This document shows, piece by piece, positions 6,179 to 12,692 of a DNA stretch of 13,079 bases. The translations under genes and the position numbers were made by a program. The stretch is from Actinomycetes bacterium (GTDB lineage Bacteria; Actinomycetota; Acidimicrobiia; Acidimicrobiales; RAAP-2), in the NCBI GenBank assembly GCA_021791615.1, contig JAJYWG010000116.1, positions 1-13,079 on the forward strand, read 5' to 3'. The stretch's first letter is position 1. Each line of letters opens with the position of its first letter. Below the pieces are notes generated by a model. The model had not been told where the DNA came from, made no database searches, and saw only the letters and a program-made list of their open reading frames with translations.

Positions 6179-6594
6179 ATGTTGACCATCGGAGAGTTCG
6201 CTCGCCTCGGGCAGGTGTCGCCTCGCATGCTGCGCCACTCCGACCGGGTCGAGGATGCTGAGGATGCGTCGGGCGCAGATCGAGCAGTCGGTCGTAGAGG
6301 AGCAGGAGCGGCTGCGTCGAGTCGAAGGGCACCTCCGACCGCTGGAATGGCGCGACACCATGAGCTTGCAGGACATCGTGAGCAAGCAGACGAACGGCTC
6401 GGGTTCGCGCACCTCGGCGAACTACGGATCCCCGACGGACCGCCGTTCTGCCCGATGCGACGGCCGCCGGCATCGACTTAGCCGAGCTCGGGGTCTCCTC
6501 CTACGGGACGTCGGAGCGACAGGTCGGCTCCAACTTCAACAAGTCGCCGCGTCACAAGCCGATCCCTATCCGGTACTTCGGTTGTCAGCGGTGA
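6179..6594 (+). pseudogene. Decayed MerR-family regulator (GyrI-like effector domain)
   Basis: Pieces of one MerR protein are spread over three frames. Frame of 6179: MLTIGEFARLGQVSPRMLRH, the HTH start, with the usual RHYD changed to RHSD. Then about 40 residues, including the rest of the HTH and wing, are missing. From 6255 another frame gives RRAQIEQSVVEEQERLRRVE, the dimerisation coiled coil. Around 6400-6460 the first frame returns with FAHLGELRIPDGPPFCP, resembling the GPPF motif of GyrI-like effector domains. A third frame runs from about 6445 to the TGA at 6592-6594 (DATAAGIDLAELGVSSYGTS and on); I cannot place that part with confidence. No continuous product is possible. The promoter upstream looks intact. 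The tail overlaps the convergent MazF-like gene. Confidence 0.7.
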
Positions 6595-6919
6595 GCCAGA
6601 GGGTCAGCTGCCCGATGACCTTGTTCAAGGTGTCGTCGGTGGCCGTGCTGATCTCACGCTCGAAGCGCTGCGTTGATACCGCTCGGACGGCCTCGCACAT
6701 GGCCCAGCTGGCGCGGTTGAGCCCACCGTCGTCTACAACGCGTACGTGGTGTGGGAACCCGCGTTCCCGGGTGGTCAAGGGCACCACGATGGCCTGTCGG
6801 ATCGCCAGCGCGTTGTAACGATCGCCGGAGATCACGAGACACGGCCGGAAGCCGCGTTGCTCATTGGCCACCGTGGGGTCCAGCGTGGCCAACCAGATGT
6901 GGCCCTGTTGCACCCTCAC
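6566..6919 (-). CDS. MazF/PemK-like mRNA interferase toxin
   Basis: A 117-residue type II toxin. GHIWLATLDPTVANEQRGFRP (from residue 6) is the N-terminal strand and loop with the conserved R25-P, followed by CLVISGDRYNA and AIVVPLTT (residues 43-50). The Arg and Thr in these motifs (R25, T49 or T50) correspond to the catalytic pair of MazF. WAMCEAVRAVSTQRF (72-86) is the usual late strand segment. Predicted to cleave single-stranded RNA at short motifs. I chose GTG 6919, which overlaps the antitoxin stop as GTGA; an in-frame GTG at 6913 is an alternative preceded by GGTGAGG. The 3' end runs into the decayed MerR gene of the opposite strand. Confidence 0.85.
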   Translation of the reverse strand: MRVQQGHIWLATLDPTVANEQRGFRPCLVISGDRYNALAIRQAIVVPLTTRERGFPHHVRVVDDGGLNRASWAMCEAVRAVSTQRFEREISTATDDTLNKVIGQLTLWLTADNRSTG

Positions 6920-7188
6920 CCGTTGTACTCCGGCCACTCCTCTGCGGCAGAATTGTCCGGCTCGCCAGCGGTGACCTCGGCCAGCTCGGCGATGTACTCG
7001 CTCCATGCGTCCGGGTCATCGCGCTGCATGCGCTGGTGGGCGGCCTCGATCTCCGACCACTGCTGTTCGATCTCCAAGCGACGCGATTCCTGCTCCAAGA
7101 GAGCGCCCATCGTGGTGCCTCGTGCTCGGGCGATCCGAGCCAGCCGGTCACGGACCGCAGAATCAACCTTGATCGTGGTCACGGACAT
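6916..7188 (-). CDS. MazE-like ribbon-helix-helix antitoxin
   Basis: A 90-residue partner of the downstream toxin. Residues 1-35 (SVTTIKVDSAVRDRLARIAR, then ARGTTMGALLEQES) form a ribbon-helix-helix DNA-binding unit. Residues 36-60 continue as a charged helix, and the acidic C-terminus (DAWSEYIAELAEV... EEWPEYNG) is a typical toxin-binding tail. It lies first in the operon, overlapping the toxin by 4 bases with the GTG 6919 start. The ATG at 7188 follows a -10 hexamer by 7 nt, so the mRNA is probably leaderless. It is expected to repress its own promoter together with the toxin. Confidence 0.83.
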   Translation of the reverse strand: MSVTTIKVDSAVRDRLARIARARGTTMGALLEQESRRLEIEQQWSEIEAAHQRMQRDDPDAWSEYIAELAEVTAGEPDNSAAEEWPEYNG

Positions 7189-7204
7189 ACATAACAGTAT
7201 ACCA
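7189..7204 (-). promoter_or_regulatory. Extended -10 promoter of the MazEF-like operon
   Basis: On the minus strand TG-G-TATACT (7204-7196) is a strong extended -10 element. Seven bases separate it from the ATG at 7188, predicting a leaderless transcript. No -35 with the right spacing is seen, which is acceptable for an extended -10 promoter. Confidence 0.65.
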
Positions 7205-7347
7205 TTCGGGGATACTCAACGGCGGGTCCGTATGGAGATCCTGGTTCTGGTGATGGTGGCGAAGCGGTCGGAGGCTTGAACGAGCGGTCGCGGCCGCCGC
7301 CCGTGACCGGGCAACCCTGTGGGTGCCGAGAATGCCATGTCTGCAGC

Positions 7348-7521
7348 TCAGGCCACCATCCGGTACTCGTGGATGATGCCGCCCAGACGGTCGGCTTTTC
7401 GTAGCCTGGCGGAGTTGATGTGGTGGAGCGGCGCCGGCAGTGAGTCGATCGCAGATGGCGCACGCTGGTCCAGGGCGCGGTGGGGACGGTGGGAGTTGTA
7501 GTTCCCGACGTACTCGCTCGG
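7348..7521 (-). mobile_element. C-terminal remnant of an integrase-core transposase (IS3/IS481 type)
   Basis: About 57 codons read EYVGNYNSHRPHRALDQRAP and, near the end, RKADRLGGIIHEYRMVA. YN..RPH..L is the hallmark of the C-terminal part of rve-type transposases and DRLGG-IHEY is a common ending in one IS subgroup. The catalytic DDE residues, N-terminal HTH and terminal inverted repeats are not visible, so this is a dead fragment. Upstream sequence in the same frame (to 7821) is unrelated Arg/Gly-rich noise. Confidence 0.7.
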
Positions 7522-7577
7522 CCCTGCTGTGGAACCGTCGCGGGCGCCGAGGGGCACGGCGCGCCCTCTTCGCCCGC

Positions 7578-7937
7578 TCAGTGCGCGGCAAGGCATCCCG
7601 CAGTCCCCTTTGGGATGACAGCGACGACCGCGCTCGATACCGCGCAGAAGACGGCAACCACCCACAAGGTGCCAAGTCCCCAGGACGCGTAAGCGGCCGC
7701 GGCGGCGCCTGCGGCGCCAACCGGGCAGACGGTGGTGGCGGTCTCCCCGGCGGCCTACATGGCGGCGGGCCCAAAGCGACTGGCGGCGCGCCGGATGGTG
7801 GGTTCGGTGAGCGCCACCCACATCGGTAGCACGGACATGGCCTGGCGTAGCCCTGGGGGATAGATATCGGGGTGGTCGGTGTCGAACAGCCCGAAGCCGC
7901 GAAAGCCGATGCCGATTGGTCGGCGAGGCAGTGGCAC
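7578..7937 (-). pseudogene. Possible decayed membrane protein with an in-frame stop
   Basis: One minus-strand frame runs from an ATG at 7937 to a TGA at 7578 with a single TAG at 7757-7755. Before the stop it reads YPPGLRQAMSVLPMWVALTE and TIRRAASRFGPAAM; after it, GAAGAAAAAYASWGLGTLWV and AVFCAVSSAVVAVIPKG, which would make one or two membrane helices. The hydrophobic pattern suggests the end of a transporter-like protein, but I recognise no family. The upstream part, if any, lies in a different frame. Confidence 0.3.
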
Positions 7938-8322
7938 ACCCGTTTGATCGGTGTCGAGAGGTACACGATCAGGATCCCGAGCACCAAACGCGGTTTCGCG
8001 CAGCTCGACGTCGAGACGAAGCCTGTGGTGCCGAGAGCCTCATCCGTCTCGGTGACCTGGATCAACGACTTGGGCATGTTGGAACCTTCGACCGACGATC
8101 TTCTGACGAATACGAGGATCCCACTGTTGGTATCACCAGCTCTGCAGCAGTCGTACCGTAGTGGGACTGCTGCCCGCCGTCTCAGCTCGGCGGGCAGGAT
8201 GACCTTCTTGGCGCATGCACGTGGTTGTTCACGACGGCTCGGTCGGCCGACGAGTAGCACATCTACTACATGGGCCACTTGCTTCACCATGGGAAATAGC
8301 TGGCACTCTGAGAGGTTGTCAA

Positions 8323-8832
8323 TCAACGGGGAGAAACGCCTCTGGCGGAGTTGTTCGCGTCGCGAGCGGAGGCGGCTGGAGCGGCCGGCCGTTCGTCGGA
8401 AAGGAGGTAGCGGGGTCCCGTGCCTAGGGTGGCGGCTGCGTCGTCGGGGTTGTAAAGCTTGCAAGATCGAAGTGAAAGGCAACCGCACCCTATGCAAGAG
8501 GAGAGTTCGTCGCGTAGGCGCTCCAGCACTGCGATCTGTTCGTCGAGCCGAGGACGCCACGCAGACGAGAGCCGAGCCCAGTCGGCCTTGGTGGGGGTGC
8601 GTGACTCGGGCAGGGTGGCCAACGCCGACCGGATCTCTTCCAAACTGAGGCCCACCTTCTGTGCTACCCGGATGAAGGCGATGCGGCGTAGCGTGATCCG
8701 CGCGTACCGCCGTTGGGAACCGGTGGTGCGGCTGCTCACGATCAATCCTTGCGCCTCGTAGAAGCGCAGGGCCGAATGTGAGAGGCCGGTTCGGGCCGCC
8801 ACTTCCCCGATGCTGAGCAGTGCTTCGGGCAT
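8323..8832 (-). CDS. soxR: Redox-sensing MerR-family activator SoxR
   Basis: A 169-residue MerR-family protein. Residues 6-45 are the HTH and wing (LLSIGEVAARTGLSHSALRF, YEAQGLIVSSRTTGSQRRY), 50-75 the second helical part, 95-112 the dimerisation helix. The [2Fe-2S] cluster motif CIGCGCLSLRSC supplies C113, C116, C118 and C124, the same C-x2-C-x-C-x5-C spacing as E. coli SoxR (C119, C122, C124, C130). The protein should be oxidised by redox-cycling compounds or superoxide and then activate promoters with 19-bp spacers. The tail after residue 145 (ERPAAPAASARDANNS...) is an extra low-complexity extension. It is divergent from the split transketolase, with two SoxR boxes in the 145-bp gap. No clear ribosome binding site precedes the ATG. 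Confidence 0.93.
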   Translation of the reverse strand: MPEALLSIGEVAARTGLSHSALRFYEAQGLIVSSRTTGSQRRYARITLRRIAFIRVAQKVGLSLEEIRSALATLPESRTPTKADWARLSSAWRPRLDEQIAVLERLRDELSSCIGCGCLSLRSCKLYNPDDAAATLGTGPRYLLSDERPAAPAASARDANNSARGVSPR

Positions 8833-8863
8833 GAGCGAAGCGTAGCGCCGGCGGGCACATTGA

Positions 8864-8881
8864 CCTCGAGTTAGCTTGAGG
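8864..8881. promoter_or_regulatory. SoxR box 1 (proximal to soxR)
   Basis: CCTCGAGTTAGCTTGAGG matches the known SoxR site of the E. coli soxS promoter (CCTCAAGTTAACTTGAGG) at 16 of 18 positions. On the plus strand it carries a TTGACC -35 (8860-8865) but no -10 at the 19-bp distance (CGGCGG). On the minus strand the corresponding -35/-10 (GCTGCC/ATGTGC) is weak. It is centred 40 bp upstream of the soxR start codon, so autoregulation of soxR is the likeliest role. Confidence 0.8.
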
Positions 8882-8938
8882 CAGCGGCGGGGGGCGGTGT
8901 CGTGGCTGACGTCGCCAGGCGACTGAAGGCGAAAGCTC

Positions 8939-8969
8939 TTGACCTCAAGCGAACTTTAGGTAGTACACC
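8939..8969 (+). promoter_or_regulatory. SoxR box 2 and SoxR-type promoter of the transketolase operon
   Basis: TTGACC (-35, 8939-8944), a 19-bp spacer, and TACACC (-10, 8964-8969) form a MerR/SoxR-type promoter. Within it CCTCAAGCGAACTTTAGG (8943-8960) matches the SoxR consensus at 15 of 18 positions and sits between the elements exactly as in soxS. The ATG of the transketolase gene follows 8 nt after the -10, so the transcript has little or no leader. Confidence 0.75.
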
Positions 8970-8977
8970 TTCATCTT

Positions 8978-9733
8978 ATGGATGTCTTCAAGGCCACGAA
9001 CCCACCTGCTATTCCTGCCCCGCTCCCAGATCCCGGACAGCTCCAGCGTCTCCTCACCTTGCTGACCGGAGACGAGAAGCACGAGCCTGCAGCGCTCTCG
9101 ACGCTCGACGTCCTCTGGGTGCTGTACACCAGGGTCCTACGCATCGACCCGGCGTCGCCAGGCGACCCCGACCGAGACCGCTTCGTGCTCTCCAAGGGAC
9201 ATGGACCAGCCGCCTACTACGCGGTGCTCGCCGCGTGCGGATTCCTCGACGAGGCGCTCCTTTCCACTTTCGGACGGTGGCAGTCCCCGCTCGGATGCCA
9301 TCCTGATCGGCTTCGGATCCCCGGCGTCGAGGTTTCTTCCGGGTCACTCGGCCACGGTCTGCCCATCGCCGTCGGGATGGCCCTCTCCCTGCGGGCCCAG
9401 CGCCACCACGAGCCCCGCGTCGTGTGCCTGCTCGGGGACGGCGAGTGCGAGGAGGGCTCGGTGCACGAGGCCGCTGCCCTCGCCGGACGCGAGCGCCTCG
9501 GCGCGCTCACCGCGGTGGTCGTCGACAACCATTCCACCAGTCTCGGCTGGCCCGGCGGCATCGGATCGCGCTTCAGTGTCGAGGGATGGGAGACCTGCAC
9601 CGTCGACGGTCGTGACCGCGCCGCGCTCGAAGCGGCACTCTCCGTGCGCCGCGAGGGTGACCCCCGCGGCGGTACCCCCCGGCTGGTCGTCGCGGACATC
9701 GAAGCGGGTGTCCCGGAGCGAGCTGCGGCATGA
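8978..9733 (+). CDS. Split transketolase, N-terminal (ThDP pyrimidine/pyrophosphate) subunit
   Basis: A 251-residue subunit carrying the diphosphate-binding half of transketolase. SKGHGPAAY (residues 72-80) holds the conserved His; SSGSLGHGLPIAVGMAL (120-135) is the family signature with a second conserved His. GDGECEEG (153-160) to N184 is the ThDP/Mg2+ motif (GDG, about 30 residues, N). The protein is slightly shorter than usual N-terminal subunits (about 270-280). The ATG at 8978 lies directly behind a SoxR-type promoter; no ribosome binding site, so probably leaderless. Its stop overlaps the next start as ATGA, giving equimolar subunits. With the partner it should transfer two-carbon ketol units in the non-oxidative pentose phosphate pathway. 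A specialised sugar substrate or a DXS-like activity cannot be excluded. Confidence 0.9.
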   Translation: MDVFKATNPPAIPAPLPDPGQLQRLLTLLTGDEKHEPAALSTLDVLWVLYTRVLRIDPASPGDPDRDRFVLSKGHGPAAYYAVLAACGFLDEALLSTFGRWQSPLGCHPDRLRIPGVEVSSGSLGHGLPIAVGMALSLRAQRHHEPRVVCLLGDGECEEGSVHEAAALAGRERLGALTAVVVDNHSTSLGWPGGIGSRFSVEGWETCTVDGRDRAALEAALSVRREGDPRGGTPRLVVADIEAGVPERAAA

Positions 9734-10662
9734 CCACCATGCGCGAGCGGTTCGTGAAAGTGGCCTCCGAAGCCCTCGAGAGCAACCAGCGCGTGGCCGT
9801 CGTGCTCGCGGGAATCTCGGTCGACGCGTTCGGTCCCGCCAAGGCTCGCCATCCGGACCGGGTGCTGAACGTCGGCATCCGCGAGCAGGCGATGATCGGC
9901 GTCGCGGCGGGGCTCGCTCTCGAGGGCATGCGGCCGGTGGTCCATACCTTTGCCCCCTTCCTCGTGGAGCGGCCCTTCGAGTCTTTGAAGATCGACCTCG
10001 CGCACCAAGGGCTCGGGGCGGTGCTCGTGAGCATCGGCGCCTCCCACGACGTTCCCGCCTACGGACGCACGCACGAGTGCCCCGAGGACGTCGCGCTTCT
10101 CGACACTCTTCGTGCCTGGACGGTGCACGTGCCGGGCCATCCCGAGGAGGCCGCGACGCACCTGCGCGCTGCGCTCGCCCACGAGGGCCTCGTCTACCTG
10201 CGTCTGAGCGAGGCGAGCAACCGAGCGCCGGTCGCGGCCGGGCCGGCTATGACGGTGCTGCGCCGCGGCGCGCGGGGCACCGTCGTCGCGGTCGGTCCCA
10301 TGCTCGACGCGGTCTTTGAGGCGGTGGAGGACCTGGACGTCACCGTCCTCTACGCCACGACGGTGCGTCCGTTCGACGCCACCACGCTACGTGCCACGCT
10401 CAGCGAGCCCGCCGTCGTCGTGGTCGAGCCGTACCTCGCAGCGACCTCCTTGCCGAACGTCAGCCGGGCCCTCTGCGATATCGCACATCGCAGCTGCGGC
10501 CTGGGGGTCGGTGAAGCGGACGGCGGCGTCGATCTGCATCGCTACGGCACCCGGGCAGAGCACGACGCCGCGCACGGTCTCGATCCCGAAGGCCTGCGCG
10601 CCCGGATCACCCGCTTCCTCGACGGGACTCCTGATGGTTCCCGCGACGACAACTCGGCCTGA
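9730..10662 (+). CDS. Split transketolase, C-terminal (pyrimidine-binding) subunit
   Basis: A 310-residue partner subunit. The ThDP-activating glutamate is E52 in RVLNVGIREQAMIGVAAGLA (44-63). HTFAPFLVERPFESLKIDL (72-90) forms the aminopyrimidine pocket, and YGRTHECPEDVALL (111-124) is the substrate-loop signature with the conserved H-x-x-x-E-D. The C-terminal transketolase domain (about 190-300) follows (TVVAVGPMLDAV, TVLYATTVRPFD, AVVVVEPYLAATS). The start overlaps the N-terminal subunit gene by 4 bases. Length is in the normal range for such subunits. No separate promoter is seen, so expression depends on the SoxR-type promoter upstream. Confidence 0.9.
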   Translation: MTTMRERFVKVASEALESNQRVAVVLAGISVDAFGPAKARHPDRVLNVGIREQAMIGVAAGLALEGMRPVVHTFAPFLVERPFESLKIDLAHQGLGAVLVSIGASHDVPAYGRTHECPEDVALLDTLRAWTVHVPGHPEEAATHLRAALAHEGLVYLRLSEASNRAPVAAGPAMTVLRRGARGTVVAVGPMLDAVFEAVEDLDVTVLYATTVRPFDATTLRATLSEPAVVVVEPYLAATSLPNVSRALCDIAHRSCGLGVGEADGGVDLHRYGTRAEHDAAHGLDPEGLRARITRFLDGTPDGSRDDNSA

Positions 10663-10840
10663 GGTTGCCGACTCGCGATTTCGGATGGAGAAGGTGCGAG
10701 CTGGGTCGAGTCGCTCGGAACTACCCGGTGCCCGGGCAGATCCGGAAAGATGAGTCAGTAGGGCAACCACCGGGTGGCTGCATAGGGCAAGTGCCGCAAC
10801 CAACGACCTCGTCGGGTTCATCACCCGCCGGTCGGGGTTC

Positions 10841-11173
10841 ATGACCCAGCTCTACGACACCACCCTGCCCCAAAACCGCGCCAAGCTCGAGGCTGTCGAA
10901 GCACTGGCCAAGCTTGCCGAGCAGGCCGGGCTGAGCCTGATCCAGCTCGCGCTCGGCTTCGTGACCGCTCACCGCGCAGTGACGAGCTCGCTGCTCGGCC
11001 CGCGCACCCTCGAGCACCTGGGCTCCCAGCTCGCCGCCGCCGACACCGTGCTGGGCGCGGAGGTGCTCGACGAGATCGACGCCATCGTCGCCCCCGGCCT
11101 CGACCTCGCCCCGGCCGAGAAGAACGACACCCCACCCGCCGTGCTCGACCCTGCCCTGCGGCGTCGTCGATGA
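10841..11173 (+). pseudogene. Aldo-keto reductase, C-terminal fragment
   Basis: About 110 residues correspond to the last third of an aldo-keto reductase: LPQNRAKLEAVEALAKLAEQ, SLIQLALGFVTAHRAVTSSL, LGPRTLEHLGSQLAAADTVL, LDEIDAIVAPG and the end DPALRRRR. LGPRT-x-E-x-L is the NADPH adenosine-phosphate binding segment. The N-terminal two thirds, including the catalytic Asp-Tyr-Lys-His tetrad, are absent; 10663-10840 shows no trace of them in any frame. It cannot be an active reductase. Its stop still overlaps the LLM start as ATGA, so the two were an operon before decay. Confidence 0.8.
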
Positions 11174-11881
11174 CACCGACCAGCTTCGGGATCATGACCG
11201 CGCCGATGCACGTCGACTACGCCGACATCCTGCGGGTCTGGCGCGAGGCCGACGCCGTCGGCGAGATCGAGCACGCATGGCTGTTCGACCACCTCCTACC
11301 CAACTGAACCTCGGCATCGGTGCCGGGTCACGGCCCGACATCCCCTGGGCACAGCGCGAGTACACCGCGCACGGACTGGCCTTCTAGGACGCCGCCCACG
11401 CCACCGGCAGTCTCGCCGAAGCTGCACCGTCATCCGGCGGCTCTGGACCGAGACCGAACCGTTCGACTTCCACGGCACCTACCACCAGCTCATCGGCGCG
11501 TTCGGCAATCCCAAGCCAATCCCGCGTCCCCACCCGCCGATCCTCGTCGGCGGACGCTCCGGCGCGACCCTGCCCATCGCCGCCGAGCACGCCCGCATCT
11601 GGAACTACCCTGGCCGCGACCTCGCCGACGCCACACGGCGCACCCGCCTGCTCGACCGCTACTGCGCTGAGATCGGCCGCCACCCCACCGAGATCATCCG
11701 ATCCCTCGTCCTACCCGTCTCGTACCAGCAGCCCGAGATGACTCGCAACGCCATCGCCGGTGCCGCCGACCGCGGGTTCGCCCACATCGTCCTCGCACTG
11801 CCCGCCCCATACCCCGACCGCGTCGTCCGCTGGCTCACCAACACGCTCATCACCCCCGTCGTCGACGGGCTCGCCCGCTAG
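11170..11881 (+). pseudogene. LLM-class (F420-dependent type) oxidoreductase, broken gene
   Basis: Three pieces in three frames make one LLM oxidoreductase. Piece 1 (11170-11307, 45 codons) starts MTPTSFGIMTAPMHVDYADI and ends AWLFDHLLPN-stop. About 45-50 residues are then missing. Piece 2 (from 11304) has LNLGIGAGSRPDIPWAQREY but an in-frame TAG at 11385-11387. A one-base loss near 11422 (GAAGC-TGC) shifts to piece 3, open to the TAG at 11879: CTVIRRLWTETEPFDFHGTY, HPPILVGGRSGATLPIAAEH and on to DGLAR. GIGAGSRP and ILVGGRS are family motifs for flavin or F420 binding. The long open third piece suggests recent decay. Confidence 0.82.
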
Positions 11882-12095
11882 CGCTAGCTGGTCCTGACGT
11901 TGTGGTCGACCCGGCATCCACGAGAACCTACGAAAGCGAGCGAGCTGATGCAGAGCGCACGGGACGCATCCTGGGAGCCTCCGCGTCACGTCGCTAGGAG
12001 GTGGTCGGGCTCCTCATCGTCGGGATGCCCCCAGCTGTTCTCCTTCTGTCAGTATGGCCGCCGCGAACCGATCGGGGCGCTGCGGGCGAATACAA

Positions 12096-12692
12096 GTGAT
12101 GACGCTGAGTGACGAGGAAGTAGTCGAAAGGTCTTTGGGTGATCCGGGCCTGTTTGGGCTGGTGTTTGATCGACACTTCAACGCGATCGCCCAGTTCTGC
12201 ATTCGCCGTGTCGGTGGCGTCCAGGGAGAGGACCTGGCCGGTGACGTCTTCGTTTGGGCGTTTGCGAACCGCCATCGCTTCGACCCCGAGCGAGGCGCTG
12301 TTCGGTCGTGGCTCTTCCGCGTCGCCAACAACGAAGTCCGACACGCACTACGCAGCGCAGGTCGCCAGAGCCTGGCCTATGTGCGCTGGTCAGTAGGCGT
12401 TGAACGACAGGGAAGCGACCTCGCAAATGAGGTCGCTTCGGATGTCGATGCCGAGAAGGATCTCTCTGTGGTCGCCGCGGTCCTCGATCTTCGACCGATC
12501 GAGGAAGTCGAGACGCTGCTGCTGTTTGCTTGGGAGGAGCTGTCGTATGTGGAGATCGCGGAAGTGCTCGCGATCCCGGTCGGCACCGTGCGCTCCCGCA
12601 TCAATCGGATTCGTCATCACCTGCGCGACGTCCTCGACGATGGCCTCGTGCAGCCGGAACGTCCATTACGTCTGCTAGGAGGTCTGCAATGA
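12096..12692 (+). CDS. ECF-type RNA polymerase sigma factor
   Basis: A sigma-70 family protein of about 197 residues (numbered from ATG 12099). Region 2 is at residues 20-88: VFDRHFNAIAQFCIRRVG, EDLAGDVFVWAFANRHRFD and WLFRVANNEVRHALRS, which open and bind the -10 element. Region 4 is at about 125-178: VETLLLFAWEELSYVEIAEV and LAIPVGTVRSRINRIRHHL, a helix-turn-helix for the -35 element. Regions 1 and 3 are lacking, as in ECF factors. Start choice: GTG 12096 and ATG 12099 are adjacent; an upstream ATG at 12054 adds a non-conserved stretch and is less likely. No clear ribosome binding site is seen. It overlaps the downstream membrane protein gene as ATGA, the normal arrangement for a sigma/anti-sigma pair. 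Confidence 0.9.
   Translation: MMTLSDEEVVERSLGDPGLFGLVFDRHFNAIAQFCIRRVGGVQGEDLAGDVFVWAFANRHRFDPERGAVRSWLFRVANNEVRHALRSAGRQSLAYVRWSVGVERQGSDLANEVASDVDAEKDLSVVAAVLDLRPIEEVETLLLFAWEELSYVEIAEVLAIPVGTVRSRINRIRHHLRDVLDDGLVQPERPLRLLGGLQ

Larger units (their letters stand above)
7200..8322. other. Gene-poor 1.1-kb region with decayed fragments
   Basis: No intact gene is convincing here. On the minus strand it contains a transposase tail (7348-7521) and a possible interrupted membrane protein (7578-7937). Between 7950 and 8090 a further minus-strand frame (starting MPKSLIQVTETDEALGTTGF, ATG near 8078, with a hydrophobic stretch LVLGILIVYLSTPIK) might be part of the same decayed gene one frame off. 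Base composition around 7950-8300 is less G+C-rich than its neighbours. Long open frames through the region on either strand give Arg/Pro/Ser-rich, unfamiliar products. Confidence 0.55.

Noticed and set aside
7872..8648. 258-codon plus-strand open frame across the gene-poor region
   Set aside because: It extends over the antisense of soxR and has no recognisable domain or ribosome binding site.
7163..8860. 565-codon minus-strand open frame
   Set aside because: It runs through soxR, the desert and a transposase tail in an unrelated frame and gives an Arg/Pro/Ser-rich product, as expected by chance in GC-rich DNA.
8902..9306. Plus-strand open frame starting upstream of the transketolase
   Set aside because: It covers the SoxR-type promoter and then overlaps the transketolase in another frame; the product is Arg/Pro/Ser-rich.
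9201..10319. 372-codon plus-strand frame within the transketolase genes
   Set aside because: A shifted-frame shadow; both transketolase subunits show complete motifs in their own frames.
10763..10781. Hairpin as a terminator after the transketolase operon
   Set aside because: Stem GCA/TGC plus CCAC/GTGG with a mismatch is weak, lies 100 bp downstream and has no T-run.
11900..12112. Small plus-strand ORF between the LLM relic and the sigma factor
   Set aside because: It lacks a convincing ribosome binding site and any family likeness; the 214-bp gap more likely holds the sigma factor promoter, which I could not locate precisely.
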